From: Trichopria drosophilae
Lineage: Eukaryota > Arthropoda > Insecta > Hymenoptera > Diapriidae
Direction of reading: 5' to 3'
Assembly: GCA_030407085.1 (NCBI GenBank)
Contig: CM059585.1
Coordinates: 567,001-631,000 of the forward strand
DNA length: 64,000 bases
Part shown: positions 1 through 12,577 of the stretch, piece after piece
How positions within the stretch are numbered: the stretch's first letter is position 1
Layout of the letters: every line of letters begins with the position of its first letter
Made by a program: the position numbers and the translations under genes
The notes under the pieces: model-generated
What the model saw: the letters and a program-made list of their open reading frames with translations, nothing else
Database searches by the model: none
What the model was told of the DNA's origin: nothing

Positions 1-2221
1 AGATAAAGTGCTTATTATAAACACACGTTTCGGCCCAGATTTTGTGTGTGGACTCGTCAGAAAGACCACAAAAAATCCTGTCTTTTACGTGATGATTTAA
101 TAGATTAATGTAATTTTAAATGTTTCTAACAGTGGAGAGAAATATTAGAAATGCTACTAGAAGGAATCAGAATCCATTATCATTAAATCCTAAAATTAGT
201 ATATAAGAAGCCGTTTAGATCAAGTATTCTGGAGTTGGCGAATGTACAAAATCTCGTGTATTTACATATTTCCTTTCTCATCTATTGTGGTTTATATTAA
301 AGCCCAAATGTCTAATTTTAAAGTTTTATTTCAAAATTGTATTCCCTAGTGAATCGACTGTCCTTACCAAGTAATAATTTTTTGTTTATCTATTTAATAT
401 ATATATTATTTTAAAGATTTGGACTACGATGATCATAAATAAAAATATTTCTTTTTTGTTTTCCACTACCTACAATCCTTCGTAGCCGCAATTTTCTATT
501 CTGTAAACAATTTCGAGTAAAATTTTCAAATTTTTGCGAGAAAAACAAATAAAATCTCAATAACAACAATAATATTTTTCATAATATGTGTGTAATGATT
601 CCAAGTATAAACGAAAAGTGCTATCTGATGCCATTTTATCACAATCATCCGATGTTAGTGATGAATACACAGACAATATCCAAACATGATATTGTCATAA
701 CTAATAAAATTTAATTACAAAACACAACAAGCGCCGTATTTAAACCTAATAAAACCGATTTATCTAAATTTATTATTTAAATTTTCTAAGAATATATGAA
801 ACTGGAAAATCATTTTCATTAAATAGATTCTTTAATCTATATGATTTTGCGCTGAATGGATGAAGTGAAAGTATCTCAGATATTGATCTAAGATTGAGTT
901 TGGATAATTCCATTTGTTATCATATTGTAGATGTAGCGATGTAATAAAAGTATCGTAAACTCACAATATTATCATCTAAATGATCAGTTAAAAACAAATA
1001 TACTATTATTATTATTATTAATATTAAATTAATTCATTTATGCAATACAAACTTGAAACAATTGAAAATATCCATATTCGATTATTTTCGGGGAACTCTT
1101 TCAAATGGCGCAGCTAATATTAATAAAAAATGACGTTCTATGCTTGTTTTTACAAAAATGCCGAATACACAATTTTACACATTCAGATATTAGACATTTT
1201 TATTTATTCACAACAATTAGAAAACTGCATTATCTATATTATATAATAAAATACAAAATTTAATAAATTTTGTCATCATACACTTGGTGATTTAAATGAA
1301 ATAATTTTAACGAAATTTTAATGAAAATTAGCACTGTAGATAAGAAATTTATAAAAGAATAGGTCTGGAAATTTTATTACGTGCAAGTCATTATACAACA
1401 TGAATATAAAAAAATAATTTCTTATACTTCTTGTAATTAACATAAGTTATCAGAAAAATAAAAAAATCTGCATTATTTTAAATCATTCCGAAATGTTTGT
1501 AATAAAAGAAACTCAACAAATGCGTTTCAAACAAATAATTTTCTTTTACTTTTTTGTTAAAATCCCACCAGCATGAACGGATTTCTAACGGAGGATCGTA
1601 AATAACCGAGCTTAAGAAATCCCTTCCTCGAGTAACGGCTTTAACTAAAACGTATACAAATTTTATTTCATGCTTTAAAAAAAAGAAATATGGCAGTGCA
1701 GTCTTCATTAAATTATATATATTATTAATAATTATATTTTTATGAATATCACAAAAATTTCGTTTATAACAGATGCATTTTGATATAAAAAAAAATCGAA
1801 AGGTTAAAGAAGCATTACAAGTAGAAACAGATATTTTAGGTTAGGCATCAAATATCGGCTTTCATTGTTTAGATTTAAATATTTTCTCGACCCTTTTTGT
1901 TGCGAAGATTTAGATAATATAATTTCGTATTTTTAATCGTTATTGAAAGTATCAATAAATCAATTAAAATCTCTTTGACGAATTTCATACGGTTTTGAAA
2001 ATAATGCCGTTTGTTACTTTTTAATAAAATTACCTTTTATAGTTTCTGTAAAATTCAGTTACAATAAATAACAATTGTAATTCTTTTACTTTGTTATTTT
2101 TTCAATGTGTCTTCCCTAATATTCGATTTATGATCAAATCCTTATTTGATAAAATACTAAAAAAGGCATGAACTTTTTTCGATTTTGGGAAACGAGTTCT
2201 TAGTTGCAATCTGGCGGAGTT
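1..2221. other. AT-rich non-coding DNA
   Basis: No coding region, RNA gene or intact mobile element is visible. Open frames here are short and have low-complexity, AT-driven composition. A short TAT-type microsatellite lies near 1002-1024. I see nothing else to annotate. Confidence 0.6.
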
Positions 2222-2465
2222 CCACCTTATACCAAATTTGGGTGCTTTATCATGTGAGAAAGTTTAAAAAATAGTTGTAGATGTCGCGGATTATGCATAG
2301 AAAAAAGCAGTCATCTAAGTAGTAACAGTCCGCAGTCTTTTCTTGGCAGTATAAACGGATTGTTACTACTTAGATTACGGCATTTTTCTACTTATTCTCC
2401 GCGTCTTCAACACGATTTCCAAACTTTTTCACATGATAAAATACTCAAATTTGGTATTAGGATAT
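2222..2465. mobile_element. Palindromic MITE / foldback element (about 240 bp)
   Basis: The left arm (about 2222-2333) is the imperfect reverse complement of the right arm (about 2352-2465). Both outer ends carry the block TACCAAATTTG. Both arms then share TTTATCATGTGA and, nearest the centre, CTAAGTAGTAACA. There is no coding capacity, as expected for a non-autonomous foldback. A diverged relative is seen at about 10440-10670. The superfamily is unknown because no clear target-site duplication can be read. Confidence 0.75.
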
Positions 2466-3094
2466 TAGCTCTTATTTTAGTCTAACCAAATTGATCAGTT
2501 TCAGACTATATGCTCATAGGGATCCTTCTTTAATGCGAAATAATGCTCCAAAGATTTCCGTAAAAAATCATTATGCTACAATTGTTTCATTATTAATTAT
2601 CATTTTCATTAACCACTAGAGGGCAGGAGTGAGCAAAACGACTGGTATATTGGCTCAAAACCACACTAAAAGAAGAGAAAGAAACAAAAAACACAGGAAC
2701 CCAACCTTTTCTTTAATATAAAGGCAGTATAATAATACAAAATCCTTCGAGAAATTAAAGAAAACACTTTTGCGAACAATCTTTGCGTATGATAAATAAT
2801 AGTGACTATTCTTTATAAATAATAATTATTTATTTATTTCGCGTATTTTGAATACCCCATATATTATGATCTGGTTGTGACGTCATTGTTTAGCAACAAC
2901 TGTCAAAATGAGTTTAGCGTTCTTATATCACGTCTGAACTATTATGCCATGACTTACTGAATCCTGATCAGGTCCTGATCAATATTCAAGCATTCTGAAA
3001 TGATTTTCTGCTTCGAAAAGCTATTTTCCAAAGAATGACCACGATCTGCCATTACCTCCATATCATCCCAAAGTCATTTGTCCCAATGTAGATA
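2466..3094. other. AT-rich DNA with one small CCTGATCAGG cluster
   Basis: No gene is visible. At 2963-2981 there is CCTGATCAGG followed immediately by a second CCTGATCA, the same palindrome that dominates the cluster at 32779-32932. Confidence 0.5.
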
Positions 3095-3640
3095 TAAAAA
3101 GTATAGATAACTTTTTCCGAGCTTGCCGCGTCTGCAAACCGTCGTTCGCTTGACTGTTAAGTTCTGCCGGGAAATTGAAGCGGATTCTTGGTAGCCGGTA
3201 CTTCCTGATGATATTGCTAGATTGGCCACCTCCGACCAGCGTAGTAAGTCTACTGAATCGGATTAGCAAACTCTGCGGAGCAGCCCCGTCATTCCGTAGC
3301 GGATTCCCATTTCCGATTCCGGAAGCTCAAAATGCGTTCTTGCCTTCGATGTAAGAAACCTGGAAGAAGGTTTCAGAGAAATAGTAATAAAGGTCGCCGG
3401 GGAAGTTATTACCAAGAGCTTTGCGTTCTCTAAGAACCTCGTGCTCAAGCGGCGAAAGCTCGACGGTACTAGAGCGCTGGGGGAATGAAGCTGCTTTGTT
3501 TTCAAAACCGCGATGTACTGCTCATACCTCGTTTTATGACCGGATAGATGGGCGTCACCAAATGCATACAAATACGGTAAGTGCCTACGTAAACCCCGAT
3601 AGATTTCAAGTACGGTAACCGGACTGAACGAGCGATTAAA
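3095..3640. other. GC-richer block, no recognised gene
   Basis: This block is clearly more GC-rich than its surroundings. It holds overlapping open frames on both strands of up to about 100 codons (for example minus 3263-3571). None resembles a protein family I know. It could be a decayed mobile element, an exon fragment or unique non-coding DNA. Confidence 0.35.
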
Positions 3641-6600
3641 TCTAACAACTGCAGATTAATTCAATTCCAAAATAATGTCATTAAAGCCATGGTCTGACCA
3701 TATTCGAATAACTCCACTGAAATAAGAATTCTCATAAATTTTCGAATGAATTGCATAGAAGATGTTTCTCAGATACAAGTAATATCTGACCGTGTATTGA
3801 TTGAACTACTCGCAAGATTCATAGACGATGAAATTCCAGAACAATCCCCGTCTAATGGTTTCATTTTATTTTACTAGTAAAAGAAGACATTTGACAAGGT
3901 TCGTACCTAGACGGAAATGATCCGAGATTTCAAATTTCAGGTACTGGAATAGTAAAGAGAAATAAAAAAAAAACTAAACAACACATGCAATTTTTGAAAT
4001 TGTGTGATGAGTATTATAGCATTGAGAAACGTCATAAAAACACACCATCGGTAGTTAAAACTAGAAAATGTGTAGAGTGGTTAGAATAAGTAGTTAATGC
4101 ACATTTTAGTCAGACCAAATCGTATCTATACTAGCCCACATTGTTGTACACAAGTTAGTATCTAATTTAAAAAATTCCTGATAATTTTTCCTTATAAGTA
4201 CTATATTATAATATATTAAATTCTAAAAGGAACATAATAAATCTGAAAACTTGTGAGATAATGGGAAGTTTGAAATTTAGAATACGGCTAAGGAAATAAG
4301 AATAAGGAGCTATTAAAAGTACCGCACTTAGTCGTATACTTAGAAACTCATTGACTCTACGCGTGCCTACGCCGAGTTCTTCGATTCTTAATCAGATAAC
4401 GTATACCTGCTGATGACCTTGCTGCATTAAACTCGTCGGCATTCCTACACATAGTGTACATTGTAGCGAAGCAGCCTATGCAATATATATTCGAAGCATT
4501 GAACTATCTTTATAAGCCTGAAGCACAGCAATATTAACATTTTTTTAATTTAAATCAATAATATTGAAACCATTCTTTGTTTCATTGAAAAATATTATTG
4601 CTAGTGAATCCCAGTTACTTAATTAGTCTAATTACATAATCATATAAAAAAATTTTAGTAATACGTTTCTTAAATTATTTTATATGGTATCGTCAGTATT
4701 AAATTAAGTAATCCTCTTCGATTCACAAAAATAGAGTTCATTCACGTCCCAGTTTCAAGCCCGTTAACTTAAACAATTCAGTAACTCCTTAACGTTACAA
4801 CGAAGTACCTTGCTCCTTTCTAGAGGTTTTTGAACGAGTGCATAATGAAATTTCATAAGAAATAAGGACGTGATTTTACATCGTTTAACAAGATTACTAT
4901 TAAATCATCTTCCTTGGTTAACAGATGATGCAATCATTGTAAAATGAACAAATAAAGAGTAATAAATTGTCATAAACAGATCCCAACACATAATTTATGA
5001 TGCGTAAGTAGAAATATTCTGCATTAGTAAGACGTGACGGAATGTAGGTATCATACCATCCTGACGTTTTTATAATTTCAAGTTGTAAGTAATAAAATAA
5101 ATAATAATAATAAAATAAAGTTTTCAGAAATAAAGATGTACAGAAGTCCTTCAGATTCGCTTTTATAATTTGATTGCTGGCTTTCTCTTTTTCATCTGGA
5201 AGCTGACCTACAAATTATGCTTTATATCGTACTTTCAGAATTTATCCTTTAATTGCGTTAGTTCCAATCATACACAGCGCTATAATAAGTTTGCGATTAA
5301 AAAGTAATTTCGTCTTGGCGATATTGCGAAGCACGGAAACGTGTAAAAGTTTGCCACTCTGCTCACTAAGGTCAGGGGTACTCTTTTTTTAGCACTTGCT
5401 ATTTCGGAAAGTCAGAAGACCATTGCGAGATTCTCTTTAGTGTTGAGATAACGAGACAAAAAGATCACTTTCTTTTAAAAATTTTGACGGATTTACTGGA
5501 ATAGTCACTAATATTTATTATTTAATAATATCCTACATTATTTGTATTGTTTATCATTTTTTTATTTTGTTAATTAAATAGAAAATTTGAACACGACTAT
5601 CCTAGATTTCGTGATATAAACAATTTCACTTTCTATCACTAACATTCCCTGGCTAATTATACCATTGATATTCTTTAAATTTTAACAATAACTAATTTGA
5701 CTTATTTACAGTATAAATTGATAGATAGCAAACTGAAGAAATAATAAAGTAGATTAAAACGAAGTCGTGCATCTTTGTCAAAAACTAATATACAAATCGG
5801 CCGGGAAATCAGAATGAATAAAAATGTATCGTGCACTTGCAGCGTAAGAGCATTTGAAATGAGATTTTCTTTTGGTGAGGAGATATGCACACTTGCCATC
5901 TCTGAAAGTATCCCCTTTATCTTCAAAACACGATAATGATATTACGAAAGCAACTACTTCTTCGGATAAAATCAATAATCGTTTCCGATGAGAATTTACG
6001 TTTTTTCGGAATGAGGAGAAAAGTAGTGTCTTAATGGAGACACCTTAACGATCACAAAGAAGATTTCCTTTAGTAAGAATCGAAAGACCAAATCCTTTTT
6101 AAATCTACTAAAATGAAGTGCTATCAAATTAGAGTTAAAAGCACGCTTATTTTGTTACTTTTGAAGACTATGCATTACAAAACTGAATAGTTACAAAGTA
6201 TTATGTAAGAAAAAACATTCTTAAATATGTATGGGTATTTACGAAATACTGGATAGTATTAGTATTAAAATATGATGCGAAATATTTAAAAAATAATTGT
6301 TATTTACTTTCCTACAGCAGCAGTAAGCTGCAGCTTTTATCGTGGTCCTGGCGCTAAAATAAATGTATGGTAAAAAAAATGTTTTGTAATAAAAACATAA
6401 ATGTAACATTGGTTTGCTTTATTACTCGTATGTTTAACTACGCTATAAATATTCACATTACACCGTTACGTGGTTTATTTAGTAATATAGATATTAAGCA
6501 TTCCCCCCAAGTATAATAATTCTCGTTTTTGGTTTGGATTTTATTACATAAAAAGACGAGAACCTGATAAAAAGATATCACTTTTGTAGTTTACTCGCTA

Positions 6601-6930
6601 TTATTAATGTTGTCTTTTGTATTTAAAAATAATTGTAGATACTTTAGTGTCTTTGAGAAGTGATATTAAAAAACTAAGTTTTTAGTTGGTTTACGTATTT
6701 CCATGAAAAAGTTCACAGTTTTCATTAATTTACATGTATTCGCGATTTTGTGTTTATTATTTTTTTTTTGCTAGACATCTAACTTTGGACGGCATAATTT
6801 AGAGCCGGGACGACTGCAAAATAATATTTCTAAATTGTTTTAATAGGTTATATAATTTACTGCAAACCAATAATAATTAAATAATTACTTGTATGATAAT
6901 TTAAAATGCAGGTTTTAATTAAATAATTGA
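3641..6930. other. AT-rich non-coding DNA
   Basis: No coding region longer than about 75 codons and no recognisable RNA or repeat boundary was found in this 3.3-kb stretch. Confidence 0.5.
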
Positions 6931-6987
6931 TAAGAAATTAAACCTGCTTATATCCTGAACAAATGATTTGAGTTGGTATTATAATTT

Positions 6988-7026
6988 GCACAACGTTTCG
7001 ACTCTTTACGAGTCCTCTTCAGGTGC
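6988..7026 (-). ncRNA. Hammerhead ribozyme motif, minus-strand copy
   Basis: This is the inverted copy of the motif at 7643-7681. It keeps the CTGAAGA core, the five-pair stem II and the GAAA box. The cleavage triplet is GTT instead of GTC, a change that may reduce activity. It lies directly 3' of the endonuclease region on the same strand, where Penelope-like elements carry their ribozyme. Confidence 0.65.
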
Positions 7027-7089
7027 TATATAATGACAAGCTCGCAGAACTCGTCCCTTTATATACTGATTTGTCAGCAAGAAATGGGG

Positions 7090-7596
7090 TTAATGATATT
7101 GTCTTAATATGTTAATTAGATCGGAATGAAATTCATGTAATTTTTGGGTGTCTTCTATTTTATTCAGTGGAGCTTTTTGAAGGGAAATGTGAAACATTTC
7201 TGAAATTCGTCTTTTGTGAAAATTACCCTCCACATCTAGAATCTGAACATTATCCCAATTAAAATCATGTTTAGTTAATTGTCTGTGTTTTGTAATAACA
7301 GAATCGGCTGAAATGGTCTCTGCAAATTGCATTTGTGTTCTGAAATTCTGAGTTTTAATGCCCTTTTGATTCGCCAACGTATGAAGCTTCATAATCATTG
7401 CCCAAAATGCAATAAACGGTATTGTTTTTGTCTAAATTGTTCAACTTGTCCTTTCCTTTTATTATGATATTACTCAATTTATAATTTATTTACTAACACT
7501 ATTACTAGGAACTATTTTTATGTTATGATTTTGTAATCTTTGTTTAATCCGGTGAAAAATGCCTTGTACATGTGGAATTTTTAGAAATATTTGTGA
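7090..7596 (-). pseudogene. Penelope-like GIY-YIG endonuclease region, 5'-truncated and frameshifted
   Basis: In family members this domain is the C-terminal endonuclease that nicks target DNA for priming. Reading on the minus strand from about 7596, one frame gives a basic linker. After a break it gives the nuclease start with a TVYCI block and then ASYVGES, which correspond to the GIY and YIG motifs. A frameshift near 7370 moves the frame into an uninterrupted stretch ending at 7090. That stretch contains SVITKHR, HDFNWDNVQILD and RISEMFHI, typical of the domain's C-terminal half. The N-terminal reverse transcriptase is absent. Family assignment rests on recognised motifs, not a search. Confidence 0.7.
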
Positions 7597-7642
7597 ATTA
7601 TTGTATATAAAGGGACGAGTTTTGCGATGTTGTCATTATATA

Positions 7643-7681
7643 GCACCTGAAGAGGACTCGTAAAGAGTCGAAACGTCGTGC
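7643..7681 (+). ncRNA. Hammerhead ribozyme motif of a Penelope-like element
   Basis: The conserved core is present in order. Stem I half GCAC comes first, then CTGAAGA. Stem II pairs GACTC with GAGTC around a GTAAA loop. GAAA, ACGTC and stem I half GTGC follow. The four stem I bases pair perfectly. Stem III would consist only of the self-complementary ACGT, the arrangement described for dimeric hammerheads in Penelope-like elements, where two molecules pair to complete the active site. Predicted cleavage is after GTC at about 7677. Confidence 0.72.
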
Positions 7682-7740
7682 AAATTATAATACCAACTCA
7701 AATAATTTTTGCAGGGCATAAGCCGGTTTAATTTCTTATT

Positions 7741-8668
7741 AAATAATTACTTAATTTATAAATAATTAATAATTTAATAATTAAAAACCAATAATAAAAT
7801 AATTCATTCAAACGTTTGAAAATTATGTTCTATAACACAAAATAATTGCCGTTCATGATACTCAATATTTAACAACTAAGAATAGTAATTCACCGAACTC
7901 TGGAAACTTTATCTATTTAATATTAATCACTTCTAAGCGGAAAGCACCTTATGAAATTTTGTTCTCTATTTATTGAGTAATCAATTAAAAGTCCGTAATA
8001 CTGAACTAAGTCAATTACAGCGGAACTGACAATGAGAAGTAATTAATAGAATTAAATATACGAATAAAATAAAGTTGCAGGTATCGTAATAATTCATTAA
8101 ATAGCCTCTCTAGAATCGACTAAATTAATTTAAGCGTAATTCTAAAAAGCTTGATGCAATTCATGCTTCGGTACAACTTGCTGATAAAATACTGATAGTT
8201 TCAATGACACGAGAATTTTATCATGAAGAATATTTTTATCAAGACGATACTTTCTTGATGATTGCATAGCTTTGTGCTTATCACATTACAATAAAAGTCT
8301 ATAAATGACCTAAAAATACATTTACCTTATATGACCATTTTTGTCTGTTTTTATTAAATTAGAGTTTCCCTAATAATTTCAGAATTCTACATTTTTGTAT
8401 ACGTAAACGCATTTTCCATTTTCAATATTTCGTTTATGTACGTCATATAGTGTAATTTAACGCATTAACGCCAAAATACACAGAAAGTTTACTGCAACTT
8501 CAACGCTTATTTTCAATATGAAATAAATTTCGAAAAAATAAAAACATTCTGATTCCACCATTTTCTATTCCACTGTTTCGAATGTTAGTAAGAAAATTTT
8601 TAAACAAATTTAAATTTATATATGATTTTAACATATATCATAGAAAAACATGATTTTTTTCAAAGACG
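7741..8668. other. AT-rich non-coding DNA
   Basis: No gene or repeat boundary is visible between the Penelope-like fragment and the next inverted repeat. Confidence 0.5.
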
Positions 8669-9414
8669 ATTTTTTTACAAATATCGAGTTCTCGATACAA
8701 TATCTTACTTTTACTGAGCTAAAATATATTGCAAGGGTGCGCTCAATAGTTGAACTTAAAATATACACTGGTGTATATTTTAAAATTTTCTATGTCTGAT
8801 TCAAAGTGACCACTGCATTTACATTCCTTTTCAAAATTTAACCATTTTTTTCCTTGAAAACTATGGACTTGTTGAGTATATAGAGAATATGTTAAACGAA
8901 CAATTATGTTCTAGAATAAGTCGAAGAATACCATCGCATTTGTTCAGAATGTATTGTCAAAATTATTTATGTTTTAAAAATTCGAAATTTGGAAAAAAAG
9001 TCATTTAAAAAATGTGAACAAATTGGAGAGTACTCTTTAACCAATTCTAAGACTTTTTGCTTTAAGTAAATTTTCTCTAAACTCTGTAGTTTTAAAACAA
9101 ATAAATGATTAGTCTTGAAATCCATAAAAGTTTAATAATTATATTTGAAAAAATTCCAGGATATTCTTCGACTTCTAGAACATAATTGTTCTCATAACAT
9201 TTTCTCTAAGGTCAATAGTTTTCCAAAAAAAAAATGGTTAAATTTTCAAAAGGAATTTATAAATGCTGTGGCCATTTTGAATTTGGTTTCAAAAATTTCA
9301 AATATATACCAGTGTACCGTTTAAGTACAACTATGGAGTGCACCCTTGCAATATATTTTAGTTCATTCACAGTAATGAATTGTATTGAAATCTCGATATT
9401 TGTAAAAAATGGAT
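8669..9414. mobile_element. Foldback element with arms of about 270 bp
   Basis: The left arm (8669-8935) and right arm (about 9150-9414) are imperfect reverse complements. They share the end block ACAAATATCGAG, the block TATATTGCAAGGGTGC and, at the inner end, GAACAATTATGTTCTAGAA. The spacer is AT-rich and non-coding. Open frames within it are by-products of the palindrome. The superfamily was not determined. Confidence 0.65.
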
Positions 9415-10439
9415 CCTAAAAAAGGTCTTACAAAATCTGCAAGCAACCATATCTGACGGAAAATTAAGTAAACTTTCAGAATTTTTTATTAGATTTTTCG
9501 AAAATTGCAACCCTGAAAAACTGTATATGATTATTTCGAAAAAAAAATGGATTTTTCATGTTTATTTTTTTTTCACATTCAAAGCGTTTTAGAAGTCCTG
9601 TTTAACGAAACATGAACTGTAAAACGTCCATGTTGTTATTTCGAAAATAAAGGGGAAAGCAACCAAAATGTTCTTGAAAATTTCATGATTTTGATAAATA
9701 AAAAATGTATTGAAAAAATTCTGTAAGAAAGTTTTTATGTTTTGGTCTGCCATTTTGGAATCGCCATTATGAATTCTGAAAATCTGAGGTCAGATTTGTA
9801 ATCAGTTATCCCGAAAACCTCCGAGTGAAGATATTTCGTCTGAATCGAGCATATGCTCAGCCATTTTGGAATCGCCATTTTTAATTTTGAAAATCTTAGA
9901 TCAGATTCATTATCATCGATTTTTTTATTTTTGTTTACTTAAAAATAATAAATTATAAACAATGAAATTTTAGTTACTGTTTTTTTTACCACTATAGTAA
10001 CAGAATATAGTAAAAAGACGAATCTATGGTTAGTTAAAAGGACTTCAAGTAGTATTGTAGGACGTTGCCAGAATTACTTACTACCGAATAAATAAAATCA
10101 AAATTATAACGTGTTCCTGGTTTTGACTAGAATCGTGGGGAGAGAAATCCCTTAAGAAAAGAAATACTGTCACATTTAAGAAATAACAAAAAGACGAAAT
10201 ATGTCTGTATAAAAATGGGTAATTTGCAGTAAGTCTACTATTTTATTGTCAAAAATTATATTCAACAATATATTATTTACAATTTATCTGTATAATATTA
10301 TGTTTGTTTCATATCGATTTATTTTCTGATGTAATTCTACATAACTTCACTGTTGATGAAAATCTGATTCCCATGAGGGAAGGTAATTTTTTCAAGATTG
10401 GAAATTCAAAACCGACAAATAGGATTAAATTTCATGAGA
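9415..10439. other. AT-rich DNA containing two decayed GGCGG-type repeat units
   Basis: At about 9738-9905 two units of roughly 110 bp lie in tandem. Each has GCCATTTTGGAATCGCCAT followed by a GAAAATCT..AGATCAGATT block. They belong to the dispersed repeat best seen at 46200-47160. The rest is AT-rich without a gene. Confidence 0.45.
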
Positions 10440-10670
10440 AGTACCACCTAAACGTAAATTCGATTGTTTTCGAACTTGAGAAAGTAAAAAATATTATTTT
10501 TGCATTTTGTATTGTGTTGTAAAATAAGCTGTAATGTAAGTAGTAACAGTGCGCGACAGAACTTAGATTACTGCATTTTACTATGTGAATGCGCTAATTA
10601 AACAACCATTTTTTAAACTTTTCGAAATGATAAAACACTTTAATTTACTATTAGTTGTTAGCTGTAACCA
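10440..10670. mobile_element. Diverged relative of the 2222-2465 palindromic MITE
   Basis: The central TAAGTAGTAACAGT block and the following TTAGATTACTGCATTTT, TTTTTAAACTTTT and ATGATAAAACACTT blocks match the centre and right arm of the element at 2222-2465 in the same order. The left arm is only weakly preserved. Confidence 0.5.
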
Positions 10671-11079
10671 TATTGTAACTGAATTTATCAGGTTTGAGGA
10701 TTACATAGGAAGTACGATATAATTTTATTTTCTTTTATTTTACATCGAGTACCTACTTTGATACTTAAAGCACTTGTTTTTTTTAATTACCTTTGCAGAA
10801 ATTATTTTGAAAACACGTATGATATAAAAGGTGCATTTGTTGTACATAATCAATGTTTTTAGAAAAGCTAACGCCATTGAAGTAGTTTTGAAAAAAAGGA
10901 AAAAAAATGTTATATTTAAAAATGCGAATTTGATTGCGGTAAAAATTGAACTCGATAAGTAAGTTAAAAAAGTCGCAGGCGAGATTCTGATATTGCTATT
11001 CAGGACATGATCGGCATTGGAAAGTGAGCTTGGCAATCAGGAAAAAGCACGTAAAAGGGCAAACGAGGCACTGGTCTCT
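10671..11079. other. AT-rich non-coding DNA
   Basis: A minus-strand open frame of 98 codons (10740-11036) is hydrophobic and AT-driven and resembles no protein I know. No other feature was seen. Confidence 0.4.
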
Positions 11080-11640
11080 ATAAATTATTGCTAGATGAGA
11101 TCGACAGGTAATTTCTCCACGGGGATTCCCCGTCGCAGTTTTCTCGTATATTAGCTTCCTCAGGCCGAGGTCTCATTTTTCGCGCCAGGTAGGGCAAAGT
11201 GGTTCCTTCCGGTTTTATCGGCGATCGGTATGTGCCGTGGGGTCCCGCGGGTCGGACAACATACCCGGAAATCCATTTGTTCCCCCGGTAACCGTACATA
11301 AATGGGCATGCTCCATTTGTTCCCGTAACGCATGAGAACTCAGGCCTGTTCCATATTTCGCGAGCGACTTGGAACATTTTCACCGAGGTAAATCGACGAC
11401 TTTATTATTCCACGAGGAATTGTTATTCCGCATCGGCCTTAAAGGCCGATCGTGGAAGGAGGATATAAAAATTGCCAGCCGTTTTCTCAACCGGCCGATT
11501 TGATACTTATTTAGTTTAAGGCCACCTGAAGTCTTTCGATCGAACTTTATTTTATTAATAAACCGGCGCCAGCTGAGACGACATTATTCACGAGCGGCGT
11601 TATCGATCGCGAAGTAGAACCCGTAGCGTCTTACTGTAGA
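11080..11640. other. GC-rich unique block, candidate conserved non-coding DNA
   Basis: This is one of the most GC-rich non-transposon stretches in the window. It contains short palindromes such as CCACGGGGATTCCCCG and GGCCTTAAAGGCC. A 101-codon minus-strand frame (11078-11383) has no recognised domain. There is no repeat relationship to the rest of the window. It could be a cis-regulatory or ultraconserved segment or an unannotated exon, and I cannot tell which from sequence alone. Confidence 0.3.
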
Positions 11641-12577
11641 TTAGAGATTTGCATTTGCTCGTAATTGAATTCGTCTTAAAGCGCCCGCATTTATTATTCG
11701 CGAAATAGTCCTATCTGATGAAGAAAATGCACTTATTTCGTAGATAGTTGGCGGTGATGCTGGATTGCGTGAAGTTTGAGCAATCGAGAGAAGTCTTACG
11801 TGGTAAAGTTCATCTATTTGCATGTGGTATGATCGGCATTTGTTGTAAGACATATAGATCTTTTGAATGTGTAATAAAATTGTCCGGAATTTTGGTTTTC
11901 TACTACTTTCCTCGATGTGGGTGAAAGAAGTCGAAAAAGCAGGTTTTGTCTATAGTGGTGAAGATGCCCGTTATTGCCGAAGTCATTTTCCTCTACTCGA
12001 ATCCGCGGTCAGAATCCGCCCATTACGTCAGGAACTTTGAGCTTATGTTCTCGAAGAATATGATAATTATTTTTTAGCTGATATGAGTGACGCAACAACT
12101 TTTTTTGTCATTTAGAACTACTGGTATACTCCAATATGAGCTATTAAGGGTCTATGTTTTTTTATCACAAATCTGTATCAATTTGAAATAATGACATTTA
12201 TCCTAATAATGTCGTGATAAGAGACATTCATATTATCCCTTACCTCGACGGTTTTAGGTTCGTTTACTGCTAATACCTATTAAAAAAATTGACTTTTTTG
12301 TGTCATATAAAAACATCATACCATATAAATAAACATATTATCCCTCAGTAAGATACTAAATAGATAATCCAAGATGACAAACCGAGTAAAAAATTATATC
12401 ATTAGAGAATAATATTCGACGCTTCGACCATACTTAGTAGTCGTTATTACGAAAGATAAATAAGACTAATTTATGAGAAATTAAAATATGAAAAAACATA
12501 TGGCCCCTATGTCATTGTCGAAAGGCCTTATTACGAAGCATTAGATATGTTTCAGTCATTTTCATTCCAAAAACGAG
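11641..12577. other. Non-coding DNA
   Basis: No gene is recognised. The stretch grades from moderately GC-rich to AT-rich, and no repeat boundary is clear. Confidence 0.4.

Larger units (their letters stand above)
6931..7740 (-). mobile_element. Penelope-like element fragment with inverted terminal segments
   Basis: The central part (about 7090-7596, minus strand) encodes the C-terminal end of a Penelope-like polyprotein, the RT/endonuclease linker plus GIY-YIG nuclease. Its 3' flank on the minus strand (6931-7066) reappears in inverted orientation at about 7604-7740, giving arms of roughly 135 bp. Each arm contains a hammerhead-ribozyme motif. Terminal repeats in inverted orientation and ribozymes inside them are known features of Penelope-like elements. 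The reverse-transcriptase core is missing, replaced by the inverted arm, so this copy cannot move on its own. Confidence 0.75.

Noticed and set aside
3263..3571. 102-codon minus-strand open frame in a GC-richer patch
   Set aside because: No recognisable domain, and overlapping frames on both strands are equally long, which is expected from local base composition.
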